A stretch of DNA of 64,000 nucleotides from assembly GCF_030269325.1 (NCBI RefSeq), contig NZ_BSTD01000004.1:660558-724557 (forward strand), in the 5' to 3' direction. The notes under the pieces were generated by a model. The model saw only the letters and a list, made by a program, of their open reading frames with translations, searched no databases and was not told the origin of the DNA. Position numbers and translations under genes: made by a program. Source of the stretch: Amycolatopsis sp. NBRC 101858 (GTDB taxonomy: Bacteria; Actinomycetota; Actinomycetes; Mycobacteriales; Pseudonocardiaceae). Shown here piece by piece: positions 8,626 to 16,447 of the stretch (its first letter is position 1; every line of letters starts with the position of its first letter).

Positions 8626-8650
8626 GGTCAGTCCATTATATCGTTCGACC
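8626..8650. promoter_or_regulatory. FadR-type operator pair (site 2)
   Basis: GGTCAGTCC at 8626-8634 and CGTTCGACC at 8642-8650, centres 16 bp apart, with an AT-rich TTATAT between them that could be the -10 box. It lies about 45 bp upstream of the ligase start at 8694. Confidence 0.6.
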
Positions 8651-8693
8651 AGTTCAGTGTGGTGTGGATCACTGATGGTCGGAAGGGCTGCCG

Positions 8694-10313
8694 ATGACGC
8701 ACACGATCTCCGTTCACGACCGGTACGCCGAGGCCGACATCAAGGCCTTCTACGAGGCCGGATTCTGGCGCCCGGAGGGGCTTTCCGCCCTGCTGGACGG
8801 GCAGGCCGAGGCTCGCGGCGGCAAGGTGTTCGTCTCCGACGGCACCAGTGAGCTCACCTACGCGGATCTTCGCGACCAGGCTCTTGCCGTGGCCGGCGGG
8901 CTGGCCGGGCTCGGCGTCGGCCACGGCGACCGGGTCGCGGTGCAGCTGCCCAACTGGACCGAGTTCTTCGTCGTCGCCGCGGCGGTCAACCGCCTCGGGG
9001 CGGTGCTCGTGCCGATCATGCCGATCTACCGGGCCGAAGAGGTCGGCTACGTCCTGCGGCACTCCGGCGCGAAGGTGGCGGTCACCTGCCGCGAGTTCAA
9101 GGGGTTCGACTACCTCGCGATGTTCACCGCGCTGCGGGGGAGCTGCCCGGACCTGACGGCCGTCGTCGCGGTCCGCGGTGACGGCGACGTCCGGCTCGAC
9201 GACCTCCACCGGCCCGGGGTGGAGCTCGGTCCGGCGCCGTCGCCCGACGACGGCTTCCTCATCGTCTACACCTCCGGCACGACCGCGCGGCCGAAAGGCT
9301 GTTTCCACACGCTGAACACCGTGCGCGCCAGCGCCGCCGCGATCGCGCGCAGCGTCGGCTACGGCGAGGCCGACGTGCAGTTCGGACCGTCCCCGGTCAC
9401 CCACAGCACCGGGCTCGCCACCAGCTTCCTGCTGCCGCTGCTGACCGGCGCGGCCTCGCACCTGATGGAGGCGTGGGACCCGGCCGAGGCGTGGCAGCGG
9501 ATCGCGAAGTTCGGCTGCACCGCCGCGGTCACCGCGACGCCGTTCCTGCAGATGCTCATGGGCGCCTACGACCCGGACCGGCACGACGCGGCGAGCCTGC
9601 GCCTGTGGGTCTGCGCGGGCTCGCCGATCCCGGGTTCGGTCGTGCGGCGCGCGGGGGAGCAGTTCGCCGGGTGCCGGGTCCTGAGCCTCTACGGCCGCTC
9701 GGAAAACTTCCTCACCACCATGTGCACGCTCGACGACGCCCCGGACCGGTCGGCGACGTCGGACGGCTCCGCGATCGCCGGGGCGTCGGTGAAGATCGTC
9801 GACGAGCTCGGCGAGGAGGTGCCGCGAGGCACCCAGGGCGACATCACCTACCGCGGTCCGAGCCACATGCTGGAGTACTACCGGGATCCGGAGCAGACGG
9901 CCGCGCTGTTCACCGCCGACGGCCGGTCGCGCTCCGGCGACCTCGGCGTGATGGACGCCGACGGCTACGTGCGCGTCACCGGGCGGCTCAAGGACATCGT
10001 CATCCGCGGCGGGCTCAACATCAGCGCCCGGGAGCTGGAGGAGCTGCTCGTCGAGCACCCGCGGGTCGCCGCCGTCGCCGTGGTCGGGATGCCCGACGAA
10101 CGGCTCGGGGAACGGGTCTGCGCTTACGTCGTCCCGGCCGGTGAGCCGCCGTCGCTCGCCGACTTGACGGGCTACCTCCGGGAGAAGGACGTCGCTACGC
10201 CGAAGCTGCCCGAACGGCTCGAGGTGCTGGACGAGCTGCCGATGACCGCGACCGGAAAGGTGCGCAAGCACGTGCTGCGCGACGACGTCCGCCGGAAGCT
10301 CACTCCAAAGTAG
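8694..10313 (+). CDS. Cyclohexanecarboxylate-CoA ligase-like acyl-CoA synthetase (AliA-like), copy 1
   Basis: 539 residues, GGAAGGG ahead of the ATG. The N-terminus HDRYAEADIKAFYEAGFWRPEGL resembles the start of AliA-type cyclohexanecarboxylate-CoA ligases and of the paralogue at 13958. Adenylation motifs: VYTSGTTARPKGCFH, LYGRSENFLTT, SRSGDLGVMDADGYV, GRLKDIVIRGGLNIS and the catalytic Lys in TATGKVRKH. It should form the CoA thioester of an alicyclic or ring-bearing carboxylic acid. It has its own operator pair. Its last 14 bp overlap the convergent TetR gene. AliA function comes from overall sequence resemblance and context, and ring-acid specificity is unproven. Confidence 0.8.
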   Translation: MTHTISVHDRYAEADIKAFYEAGFWRPEGLSALLDGQAEARGGKVFVSDGTSELTYADLRDQALAVAGGLAGLGVGHGDRVAVQLPNWTEFFVVAAAVNRLGAVLVPIMPIYRAEEVGYVLRHSGAKVAVTCREFKGFDYLAMFTALRGSCPDLTAVVAVRGDGDVRLDDLHRPGVELGPAPSPDDGFLIVYTSGTTARPKGCFHTLNTVRASAAAIARSVGYGEADVQFGPSPVTHSTGLATSFLLPLLTGAASHLMEAWDPAEAWQRIAKFGCTAAVTATPFLQMLMGAYDPDRHDAASLRLWVCAGSPIPGSVVRRAGEQFAGCRVLSLYGRSENFLTTMCTLDDAPDRSATSDGSAIAGASVKIVDELGEEVPRGTQGDITYRGPSHMLEYYRDPEQTAALFTADGRSRSGDLGVMDADGYVRVTGRLKDIVIRGGLNISARELEELLVEHPRVAAVAVVGMPDERLGERVCAYVVPAGEPPSLADLTGYLREKDVATPKLPERLEVLDELPMTATGKVRKHVLRDDVRRKLTPK

Positions 10314-10848
10314 ACAGTCCGGTCGTCGCGTACCCGGTGATCAGGTCGGCCAGCGACGGCGTGCTCGCCAGCGCGGTGGGCCAGTAGGCGACCGAGAAGA
10401 TGACGCCGAGGCAGGCCTGCGTGCCGGCCGCGACCTCGGCGGGGCCCGCGCCGGGGAAGCGGCGGGCCACCGCGGCTTCCCAGCGGGCGAGGTACTGGCG
10501 GCGCCGGCGGTCGAACTGGCGCTTCCACGGTTCGACCAGTGACCGGTCCTCGCGCTGGTAGACGTTCACCAGGTGCCGGTGGGAGAGGGTGAACCCGACG
10601 TGGTGGCGGATCAGCCGGTCCAGGTCCTCGGCCGGGTCGTCGTGCACCGGCGCGGTGGCGCTGAGCAGCTCGTCGAGCGCCTCGTTGAACAGCGAAGCGA
10701 GGATTTCGTCCTTGCCGGAGAAGTGCCGGTAGAGCGCGGGGCCGCTGAGCCCGGCCCGCTTGCCGAGCTCGTCGACCCCGACGCCGTGGAAGCCCTTCTC
10801 GAAGAAGACGGCGGCGGCCGTATCCAGGATCTTGCGCTCCCTGTCCAC
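10300..10848 (-). CDS. TetR-family transcriptional repressor
   Basis: 182 residues. N-terminal HTH (about 7-50): ILDTAAAVFFEKGFHGVGVDELGKRAGLSGPALYRHFSGK, split here by reading through positions 7-46, is a textbook TetR DNA-binding domain. The ligand domain contains an internal TetR_C-like segment (YQREDRSLVEPW). Such proteins often sense acyl-CoA in fatty-acid or sterol catabolism. A perfect palindrome, AACGATCGTT within a 17-bp sequence at 10869-10885, lies just upstream, and the same 17 bp recur at 37071-37087, with a near copy at 36188. I infer autoregulation plus control of the BadI-like operon. It is divergent from the GAF-LuxR gene. Confidence 0.88.
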   Translation of the reverse strand: MDRERKILDTAAAVFFEKGFHGVGVDELGKRAGLSGPALYRHFSGKDEILASLFNEALDELLSATAPVHDDPAEDLDRLIRHHVGFTLSHRHLVNVYQREDRSLVEPWKRQFDRRRRQYLARWEAAVARRFPGAGPAEVAAGTQACLGVIFSVAYWPTALASTPSLADLITGYATTGLSTLE

Positions 10849-10868
10849 CCGCCGAACCTAACACAGGA

Positions 10869-10885
10869 CTGTGAACGATCGTTAT
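10869..10885. promoter_or_regulatory. TetR operator (site A), divergent tetR/luxR promoter
   Basis: CTGTGAACGATCGTTAT with the perfect 10-bp palindrome AACGATCGTT at 10874-10883. All 17 bases recur at 37071-37087. It lies 21 bp upstream of the TetR start codon and about 85 bp upstream of the LuxR start, so it could govern both. Confidence 0.65.
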
Positions 10886-10939
10886 TGTCGGGCTACCATC
10901 GGCGGCGACTCCCGATCGCGACGAGAGGGGCACGACGAC

Positions 10940-10972
10940 GTGCGCGCATTCCTGCCGGGCCCGCGGCCGTGA
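10940..10972 (+). other. Possible 10-codon upstream reading frame coupled to the LuxR start
   Basis: GTG at 10940 follows GAGAGGGG and opens ten codons (VRAFLPGPRP) whose TGA at 10970-10972 overlaps the GTG start of the LuxR gene at 10969. The only good ribosome binding site here belongs to this small frame, so the regulator may be translated by coupling. Alternatively the regulator starts elsewhere. No conservation data are available. Confidence 0.25.
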
Positions 10973-12078
10973 CCACCGGTGGCCGGACGTCCGAGCTGCT
11001 CACCCAGGTGCGCTCGGCCCTCGAGCGGGCCGGGATGCCGTCGGCCGGAGCGAGCGATCCGGAGTCCGCCGAGGTGGCCCTGACCGCCGCCGCGGGCGAG
11101 CTCGGCGAGCGGCTGACGGTGGGAACGGCGGATCCGGCCCGGACCGGCGCGGTGCTGGCGGAGGTCTACGCCCTGCGGCACGAGCTGGGCGAGCTCCGCG
11201 AAGGTGAGCGGGCGCGGCGGCGGGCAGCGCTCGACGCGAGCCTGGTCCGGCTCGGCGCGGTGACGGATTCCGACGAGCTGCTGGACCGGGCGTGCGAGGC
11301 GGTCGTCGGGGGCTGCGGGTTCGGCCGGGTGATGCTCTCGCGGGTCGACGGTTCGCTGTGGCGGCCGTGGAAGTCCTACGCGGTCGGCGACCGGGAGGCG
11401 GAACGGACGTTCCGCGAGTGGATCACCGCGATCCCGGAGATCCGGCTCGACCACCTGCTGCTGGAGACCGAGATGGTCCGCAAGCGGCAGCCGGCCCTGG
11501 TCACCGACCCGGCGCACGACCCGCGGGTGTACCGGCCGCTCCTGCGGGCGTCGGCGCTCACGTCGTACGTCGCGGCGCCGCTGCTGCCGACCGGGCGCGT
11601 CATCGGGTTCCTGCACGCCGACCACGTCGACGGCCCGGTGACCGCGCTCGACCGGGACCTGCTGTGGGCTTTTGCGCTCGGCTTCGGCCGGCTCTTCGAA
11701 CGGGCCGTGCTCCTGACGCGGCTGCGGGAGCAACGCGAGCAGGTGCGGGTCGCGATGCGCACCGTCGAAGCCGTTCTGGACGACCTGGCCTCCGCGGAGA
11801 TCGACCTGACCCGGCACGCCGCCGTCGCCGAACTGCGGCCGTCGCGGACGCGGCCGCACTCGTCGGCCGCGCTCGAGAAGCTGCTCACCGGCCGCGAGCG
11901 CGAGGTGCTCGCGCTGATGGCGACCGGCGCGACCAACAACCGCATCGCCGACGAGCTCGTCATCACCAGCGGGACGGTCAAGTCCCACGTCAAGCGCATC
12001 CTCCGCAAGCTGGGCGCGGAGAACCGGGCGGAGGCGATCTCGCAGTACCTCCGGCTGGCCATGGCCGATCCCTCTTGA
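10969..12078 (+). CDS. GAF-domain LuxR-type transcriptional regulator, copy 1
   Basis: 369 residues from GTG 10969. A helical N-terminus (1-85) is followed by a GAF-like sensor domain (about 85-245, including TSYVAAPLLPTGRVIGFLHAD), a short helical linker (about 245-295) and a C-terminal LuxR HTH (TGREREVLALMATGATNNR, then GTVKSHVKRILRKLGAENRAEAI). It lacks an N-terminal phospho-receiver domain, so it likely senses a small molecule. The regulator at 42714-43796 has the same architecture and similar motifs. The two flank the catabolic cluster and are probably paralogous activators of it (inference). The start is uncertain because of the overlapping small frame. Confidence 0.82.
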   Translation: MTTGGRTSELLTQVRSALERAGMPSAGASDPESAEVALTAAAGELGERLTVGTADPARTGAVLAEVYALRHELGELREGERARRRAALDASLVRLGAVTDSDELLDRACEAVVGGCGFGRVMLSRVDGSLWRPWKSYAVGDREAERTFREWITAIPEIRLDHLLLETEMVRKRQPALVTDPAHDPRVYRPLLRASALTSYVAAPLLPTGRVIGFLHADHVDGPVTALDRDLLWAFALGFGRLFERAVLLTRLREQREQVRVAMRTVEAVLDDLASAEIDLTRHAAVAELRPSRTRPHSSAALEKLLTGREREVLALMATGATNNRIADELVITSGTVKSHVKRILRKLGAENRAEAISQYLRLAMADPS

Positions 12079-12095
12079 GCGCTCCTCCGGGTTAG

Positions 12096-12112
12096 GGTCT
12101 AATGGTACGACC
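12096..12112. promoter_or_regulatory. FadR-type operator, close-spaced form (site 3)
   Basis: GGTCTAATGGTACGACC: two overlapping 9-mers with centres 8 bp apart. It matches the site in front of the FadR gene (GGTCTAACGGTCTGACC at 20298) at 14 of 17 positions. It lies 18 bp upstream of the oxidoreductase start, between the possible promoter and the RBS, a typical roadblock position for a repressor. Confidence 0.6.
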
Positions 12113-12129
12113 TTAATGAGGAGGCAAGT

Positions 12130-13104
12130 GTGCGGGCGATCGTCCTGCGGGAGTTCGGAGCGGCGGGATGCTTGCGGCCGGAGGAGGTTCCCTCACCGGC
12201 CGGGCGCCCGGGTGACGTGGTCGTCCGGTTGCGGGCGAGCGCGCTGAACTGGCACGACGTCCTGGTGCGGCAGGGCCGGTACGGTTCGCCGCTGCCGCAC
12301 GTCCCCGGCGCCGACGGCGCGGGAGTGCTGGACACCGGCGAGGAAGTCGTGATCCTGCCGTCGCTGGGGTGGGGTGCCGGCGAGGCCGCGCCGGCGTCCG
12401 GCTTCGAGATCCTCGGCGACCACCGGCCCGGGACGTACGCCGAGGCGGTCTCGGTGCCGGCGGAGAACGTCGTCGCCAAGCCCGCCGGGTACAGCTGGGC
12501 GCAAGCGGCCGCGCTGCCGTTGGTCGGCGTGACGGCGTTCCGCGCCTTGTTCTCGCGAGCCGGGTTGCGGAGGGGTGAGTCCCTGCTGGTGCTCGGCGCG
12601 GGCGGCGGCGTCGCCACGACCGCGGTGCTGCTGGGCTCGGCGGCCGGAGCGACCGTCTGCGTGACGTCGTCGTCGGAGGCGAAGATCGAACGAGCGCGGG
12701 AAATCGGCGCCGCCGCGGGAGTCCGGTACACCGAGCCGGACTGGGCTGCCGCCGCTCGGGCGCTCGCGCCGGGCGGCGAGGGGTTCGACGTCGTCCTCGA
12801 TCCCGTCGGGGCCTGGCAAGACTCGCTGCGGGCGCTGAAACCCGGCGGGCGGCTGGTCGTGCTCGGGGCGTCGCGCGCCGAACAGGTGCCGCTCGACGTG
12901 CGGTCGTTCTACTTCGGCCAGTTCAGCCTGCTCGGCACGACCATGGGCAGCCCCCGCGACTTCGCGGCGCTGCTGGGATTCCTGGCCGAGCACGACGTTC
13001 CGCCGCCGGTGCTCGACCGGACGTTCCCGCTCGACGAGGCGGCGGCCGCGCACGAGTACCTCGAAAGCGGTGACGGCTTCGGCAAAGTCGTCCTGACGCA
13101 CTGA
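12130..13104 (+). CDS. Zinc-independent MDR-family oxidoreductase (quinone oxidoreductase/enoyl reductase-like)
   Basis: 324 residues, GTG 12130 with GAGGAGG 5-7 nt upstream. A GroES-like N-terminal domain (ALNWHDVLVRQGRYG, VPGADGAGVL) precedes a Rossmann domain with VLGAGGGVATTAVLL. The catalytic and structural zinc cysteines and histidines of true alcohol dehydrogenases are absent, so it belongs with NADPH:quinone oxidoreductases and enoyl-thioester reductases. In this setting a 2-enoyl-CoA reductase role is plausible but inferred. It is followed 10 bp later by an enoyl-CoA hydratase-family gene, probably co-transcribed under operator site 3. Confidence 0.82.
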   Translation: MRAIVLREFGAAGCLRPEEVPSPAGRPGDVVVRLRASALNWHDVLVRQGRYGSPLPHVPGADGAGVLDTGEEVVILPSLGWGAGEAAPASGFEILGDHRPGTYAEAVSVPAENVVAKPAGYSWAQAAALPLVGVTAFRALFSRAGLRRGESLLVLGAGGGVATTAVLLGSAAGATVCVTSSSEAKIERAREIGAAAGVRYTEPDWAAAARALAPGGEGFDVVLDPVGAWQDSLRALKPGGRLVVLGASRAEQVPLDVRSFYFGQFSLLGTTMGSPRDFAALLGFLAEHDVPPPVLDRTFPLDEAAAAHEYLESGDGFGKVVLTH

Positions 13105-13114
13105 AGGAGCACGC

Positions 13115-13897
13115 ATGCCGGAACTGGTGCGCTACCGGGTCGACGACCACGGCGCCGCCTGGGTGACGCTCGACGATCCGAAGACCCGGAACGCGCTGGG
13201 CGACGAACTCCTCGACGAGCTCCTGGCCGCGTTGGAGGCCGCGCGGGCCGACGACGGGGTGCGGGTCGTCGTGCTGGAGTCGTCGCACGAGCGGATCTTC
13301 TCCTCGGGCGGCAACCTGAAGGCGTTCGCCGACGACCGGCCGCCGATCGCCAAGTACGCCGGGCTCGACCGGTTCCCGCGGCTGTTCAAGCTCATCGCCG
13401 CCCTCGGCAAGCCGGTGCTCTGCGCGGCGGGCGGTGACGTCCTCGCCGGGGCGTTCGGGCTGGCGCTCGCCTGCGATCTCGTGGTGGCCAAGGAGTCCGC
13501 GCGGTTCGGCTGCCCGGAGATCAACGTGGGTGCCTTCCCGTTCATGATCTCCGCGCTCATCTTCCGCAACGTCGGCCGGCTCAAGGCGAACGAGCTGATG
13601 ATGCTGGGGGACACGGTGTCCGCCGCCGAAGCCGCGGCGCTCGGCGTCGTCAACAAGGTCGTCCCCGATGCCGAGTTCGACGAGACCGTGCGGGTGTGGG
13701 CGCATCGCGTCGCCGGGAAGTCGCCGCTGCTGATGAAGCTGGGCAAGGACGCACTGGACTCGACCCGGGACCTCGACCTCGGCCAGGCCCTGGATGTGCT
13801 GCAAGCGCAGCTGGCGCTCGCGTTCACGACGGAAGACCTGGTCGAGGGCGTGCGGGCGTTCCGGGAGAAGCGCGAACCGGTGTGGCAGCGGCGTTGA
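13115..13897 (+). CDS. Enoyl-CoA hydratase/isomerase family protein
   Basis: 260 residues, AAGGAG before the ATG. Crotonase-fold markers: an oxyanion-hole segment SSGGNLKAF, a second in AAGGDVLAGAFGLALACDLV, and RFGCPEINVGAFPFM. The Glu equivalent to hydratase Glu164 is present in PEINVG, but the one equivalent to Glu144 (in GGGCEL of rat hydratase) is replaced by a non-acidic residue. One acid suggests isomerase, hydrolase-like or other crotonase chemistry rather than simple hydration. It sits in an operon behind the MDR oxidoreductase. Confidence 0.8.
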   Translation: MPELVRYRVDDHGAAWVTLDDPKTRNALGDELLDELLAALEAARADDGVRVVVLESSHERIFSSGGNLKAFADDRPPIAKYAGLDRFPRLFKLIAALGKPVLCAAGGDVLAGAFGLALACDLVVAKESARFGCPEINVGAFPFMISALIFRNVGRLKANELMMLGDTVSAAEAAALGVVNKVVPDAEFDETVRVWAHRVAGKSPLLMKLGKDALDSTRDLDLGQALDVLQAQLALAFTTEDLVEGVRAFREKREPVWQRR

Positions 13898-13903
13898 CGT
13901 TTT

Positions 13904-13928
13904 GGTCTAACCATATTACCGTCGAACC
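13904..13928. promoter_or_regulatory. FadR-type operator pair (site 4)
   Basis: GGTCTAACC at 13904-13912 and CGTCGAACC at 13920-13928, centres 16 bp apart, with an AT-rich ATATTAC between that could be the -10 box. It lies 30 bp before the ligase start at 13958. Confidence 0.62.
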
Positions 13929-13957
13929 AGAATCGCCGAGATCGAGGATGATCGCCG

Positions 13958-15577
13958 ATGATGACGGTCCACGACCGCTACTCCGCCGAAGAAATCCGGC
14001 AGTACTACGCGACCGGCCGCTGGCGCCGGGAAACCCTCGCCGACCTGCTGGACGCCCAGGCCATCGAACGCCCGGACAAGGTCTTCCTGACCGACGACAC
14101 CGAATCCCTGACGTTCAAGGGGTTGCGCGACAGCGTGCTGCGGCTCGCGATCGGCCTGCGACGCCGGGGCGTCCGCACGGGGGACCGGGTCTGCGTCCAG
14201 CTGCCGAACTGGGTGGAACTCGTGCAGGCCGCGGCGGCGTTGTCGCGGCTCGGCGCGATCATGGTGCCGATCATGCCGATCTACCGGCGCGACGAAGTCG
14301 GTTTCATCGCGCAGAACGCCGGCGCGCGCCTGGTGATCACGGCCGAGACGTTCAAAGCCTTCGACTACGCCGGCATGTACCGCTCGCTCGGCCTCGAGCA
14401 GGTGGTCGTGGTGCGCGGGTCGGCCGGGACGCCGTTCGAGTCGCTGTTCGCCGACGTCGACCCGGACGAGGCGGCGGCCGAACTCGGCCCGGCCGCGGAC
14501 CCTGACGATCCCTTCGTCATCGTCTACAGCTCCGGGACGACGTCACGCCCCAAGGGCTGCGTCCACACGTTCAACACCATGGCCTGCGGTTCCCGGCTGC
14601 TGGCGACGGCGTTCGGCTACACCGCCGACGACGTCCAGTTCGGGCCGTCACCGATCACGCACACGACCGGCCTGGTCACCAGCGTCTTCCTGCCGCTGAT
14701 GCACGGCGCCGGCTCGCACCTCATGGCCGCGTGGGAACCGCGCAGCGGCGCGGAGCACATCCGCCGGTTCGGCTGCACCGCCGCGGTCACCGCGACGACG
14801 TTCCTGCAGATGCTCATGGACGTCTACGACCCGGCCGAGCACGACGCCGGCAGCATGCGGCTCTGGGTGGCCGCCGGCGCGCCGATCCCCGGCAGTTTCG
14901 TGGAGCGGGCGAGGCGGTTGCTGCCGGACTGCCGGATCCTCAGCCTCTACGGCCGGTCCGAGAACCTGACCACGACGACGTGCACGGTCGACGACGACCC
15001 CGCGCGATCGGTGACGTCCGACGGCCGGGCACTGCCGGGCAGCTCGGTGAAGATCGTCGACGACCTGGGCGCGGAAGTGCCCCGCGGGACCGAAGGCGAC
15101 ATCGCCTACCGCGGTCCGTCGCACATGCTGGGCTACCTCGGCAACCCCGCCGAGACCGCGGCGCTGGACACGCCCGGCGGCTACTCCCGCTCGGGCGACC
15201 TCGGCGTGATGGACGACGAGGGGTACGTGCGCGTCACCGGGCGGCTCAAGGACATCGTGATCCGGGGCGGGATGAACATCAGCGTCCGGCAGATCGAGGA
15301 CCTGCTGACCGAGCACCCGGCCGTCGCGGCGGTCGCGGTCGTGGGCATGCCGGACGTGCGCCTGGGGGAGCGGATCTGCTGCTACGTGGTCCCGCAGCCG
15401 GGCCGCGCGGTCACGCTGGACGAGATCAAGGAGTTCCTACTGGGTCGGGACTTGGCGATCCAGAAGCTCCCGGAGCGCCTCGAAGTCGTCGAGCAGCTCC
15501 CGATGACGGCGACCGGCAAGATCCAGAAGCACGTGCTGCGCGCCGACATTGCGGAGAAGCTCAAGATCGCCGTGTGA
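13958..15577 (+). CDS. Cyclohexanecarboxylate-CoA ligase-like acyl-CoA synthetase (AliA-like), copy 2
   Basis: 539 residues, the same length as and clearly paralogous to the ligase at 8694 along its whole length (HDRYSAEEIRQYYATGRW at the N-terminus; FGPSPITHTTGL, LYGRSENLTTT and GRLKDIVIRGGMNIS later). The adenylation loop is VYSSGTTSRPKGCVH and the catalytic Lys lies in TATGKIQKH. It has its own operator pair. Two such ligases in one regulon suggest two different ring acids or isomers, or activation before and after a ring modification. ATG 13961 is an alternative start. The 3' end overlaps the convergent MaoC gene by 17 bp. Confidence 0.82.
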   Translation: MMTVHDRYSAEEIRQYYATGRWRRETLADLLDAQAIERPDKVFLTDDTESLTFKGLRDSVLRLAIGLRRRGVRTGDRVCVQLPNWVELVQAAAALSRLGAIMVPIMPIYRRDEVGFIAQNAGARLVITAETFKAFDYAGMYRSLGLEQVVVVRGSAGTPFESLFADVDPDEAAAELGPAADPDDPFVIVYSSGTTSRPKGCVHTFNTMACGSRLLATAFGYTADDVQFGPSPITHTTGLVTSVFLPLMHGAGSHLMAAWEPRSGAEHIRRFGCTAAVTATTFLQMLMDVYDPAEHDAGSMRLWVAAGAPIPGSFVERARRLLPDCRILSLYGRSENLTTTTCTVDDDPARSVTSDGRALPGSSVKIVDDLGAEVPRGTEGDIAYRGPSHMLGYLGNPAETAALDTPGGYSRSGDLGVMDDEGYVRVTGRLKDIVIRGGMNISVRQIEDLLTEHPAVAAVAVVGMPDVRLGERICCYVVPQPGRAVTLDEIKEFLLGRDLAIQKLPERLEVVEQLPMTATGKIQKHVLRADIAEKLKIAV

Positions 15578-15962
15578 TCGCGGCGCGAGCCCGGATCACG
15601 GGCTCGCCGCCGCGGTTCGCGGCCAGCTCCAGCGCGGCGCGGTCACCGTCCACAGTGGTCACTTCGCCGCTGAACCGGAGGACGTCGCCCAGGAACACCG
15701 GCGCCACGAACCGGACCTCCAGTTCGCGCAGGTGCTCCACGCCCGCCCAATCGCTCAGCCACGCCGCGAGCATGCCGGCGTGCAGCTGGCCCATCGCGAG
15801 CACGCCGGGGAACCCCGCGGCCTCGGCGAAGGCGGGGTCGTGGTGCAAGGGGTTGAAGTCGCCGCCCGCGCCCGCGAACCGGACGACGTCGGTCTGGGTC
15901 ACCGGGCCGATTTCGCGGGCCGGCACCTGGTCGCCGGCGATGACCTGAACCGGGGTCCTCAT
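15561..15962 (-). CDS. MaoC-like hydratase/dehydratase, hotdog fold
   Basis: 133 residues. The hydratase-2 motif AGAGGDFNPLHHDPAFA (about 30-46) supplies the Asp/His catalytic pair of R-specific enoyl-CoA hydratases. It starts with an ATGA overlap on the end of the FAS1-like dehydratase gene. Such tandem half-proteins (HadAB, ChsH2-ChsH1 style) form heterodimers in which this partner carries the active site. It would hydrate an alpha,beta-unsaturated acyl-CoA, possibly bulky or branched. It is divergent from the acyl-CoA dehydrogenase gene across operator site 5. Confidence 0.85.
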   Translation of the reverse strand: MRTPVQVIAGDQVPAREIGPVTQTDVVRFAGAGGDFNPLHHDPAFAEAAGFPGVLAMGQLHAGMLAAWLSDWAGVEHLRELEVRFVAPVFLGDVLRFSGEVTTVDGDRAALELAANRGGEPVIRARAAITRRS

Positions 15963-16384
15963 GCTTGCGCTCCTCGCTCGATCAGGGTTTCCCGCACCAC
16001 CACGACGCTCTCGCCCGCCGTGTCGACGTAGTCGGTCTCCAGGGTCACGATCCGCAGCGCACCCTTGCGCCGATCGTCGACGACGCGGCGGACGCCGTGC
16101 ACGCGGTCACCGGCGAGCAAGGGGCGAACGTAGGTCCACTTGACCGACCCGACCACGACGCGGTCGAACGCCAAGCCGAGCTTCTCGACGAAACGGCGCT
16201 GGTCGCGGTGGTGCCCGGCGACCACGACGTGCGTCGGTGTCGCCGGGAGCCGGGCGAACCCCGCGGCTCGTGCCGAGGCCTCGCTCGTGTGGACCGGATC
16301 CTCGGCGAAGGTCGCGCGCGCGAACTCCAGGATCTTGCCCCGCTCGACGTCGAAAGTGACCTCGTCGACGAAGTCCGCTGTCAC
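15959..16384 (-). CDS. FAS1-like dehydratase / MaoC N-terminal domain protein
   Basis: 141 residues from GTG 16384 (GGGAGGG about 5 nt upstream). VTADFVDEVTFDVERGKILEF, TPTHVVVAGHHRDQRRF and WTYVRPLLAGDRV are typical of the non-catalytic hotdog partner of (R)-hydratases (HadA-like, FAS1_DH_region). The catalytic D/H motif is absent, consistent with a structural, substrate-tunnel role in a heterodimer with the MaoC protein encoded by the overlapping downstream gene. This frame stays open further upstream on the minus strand, but the RBS and the operator at 16400 fix the start. Confidence 0.8.
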   Translation of the reverse strand: MTADFVDEVTFDVERGKILEFARATFAEDPVHTSEASARAAGFARLPATPTHVVVAGHHRDQRRFVEKLGLAFDRVVVGSVKWTYVRPLLAGDRVHGVRRVVDDRRKGALRIVTLETDYVDTAGESVVVVRETLIERGAQA

Positions 16385-16399
16385 AAGCCCTCCCGTTTT

Positions 16400-16425
16400 G
16401 GTCAGACCTATATTAACATCGGACC
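16400..16425. promoter_or_regulatory. FadR-type operator pair (site 5), divergent promoter
   Basis: Perfect palindromic GGTCAGACC at 16400-16408 and CATCGGACC at 16417-16425, centres 17 bp apart, with TATATT as the probable -10 box between. It lies between the divergent MaoC pair and the acyl-CoA dehydrogenase/synthetase operon. Confidence 0.65.
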
Positions 16426-16447
16426 GTAGCATCACGAAGGAGTGCTG

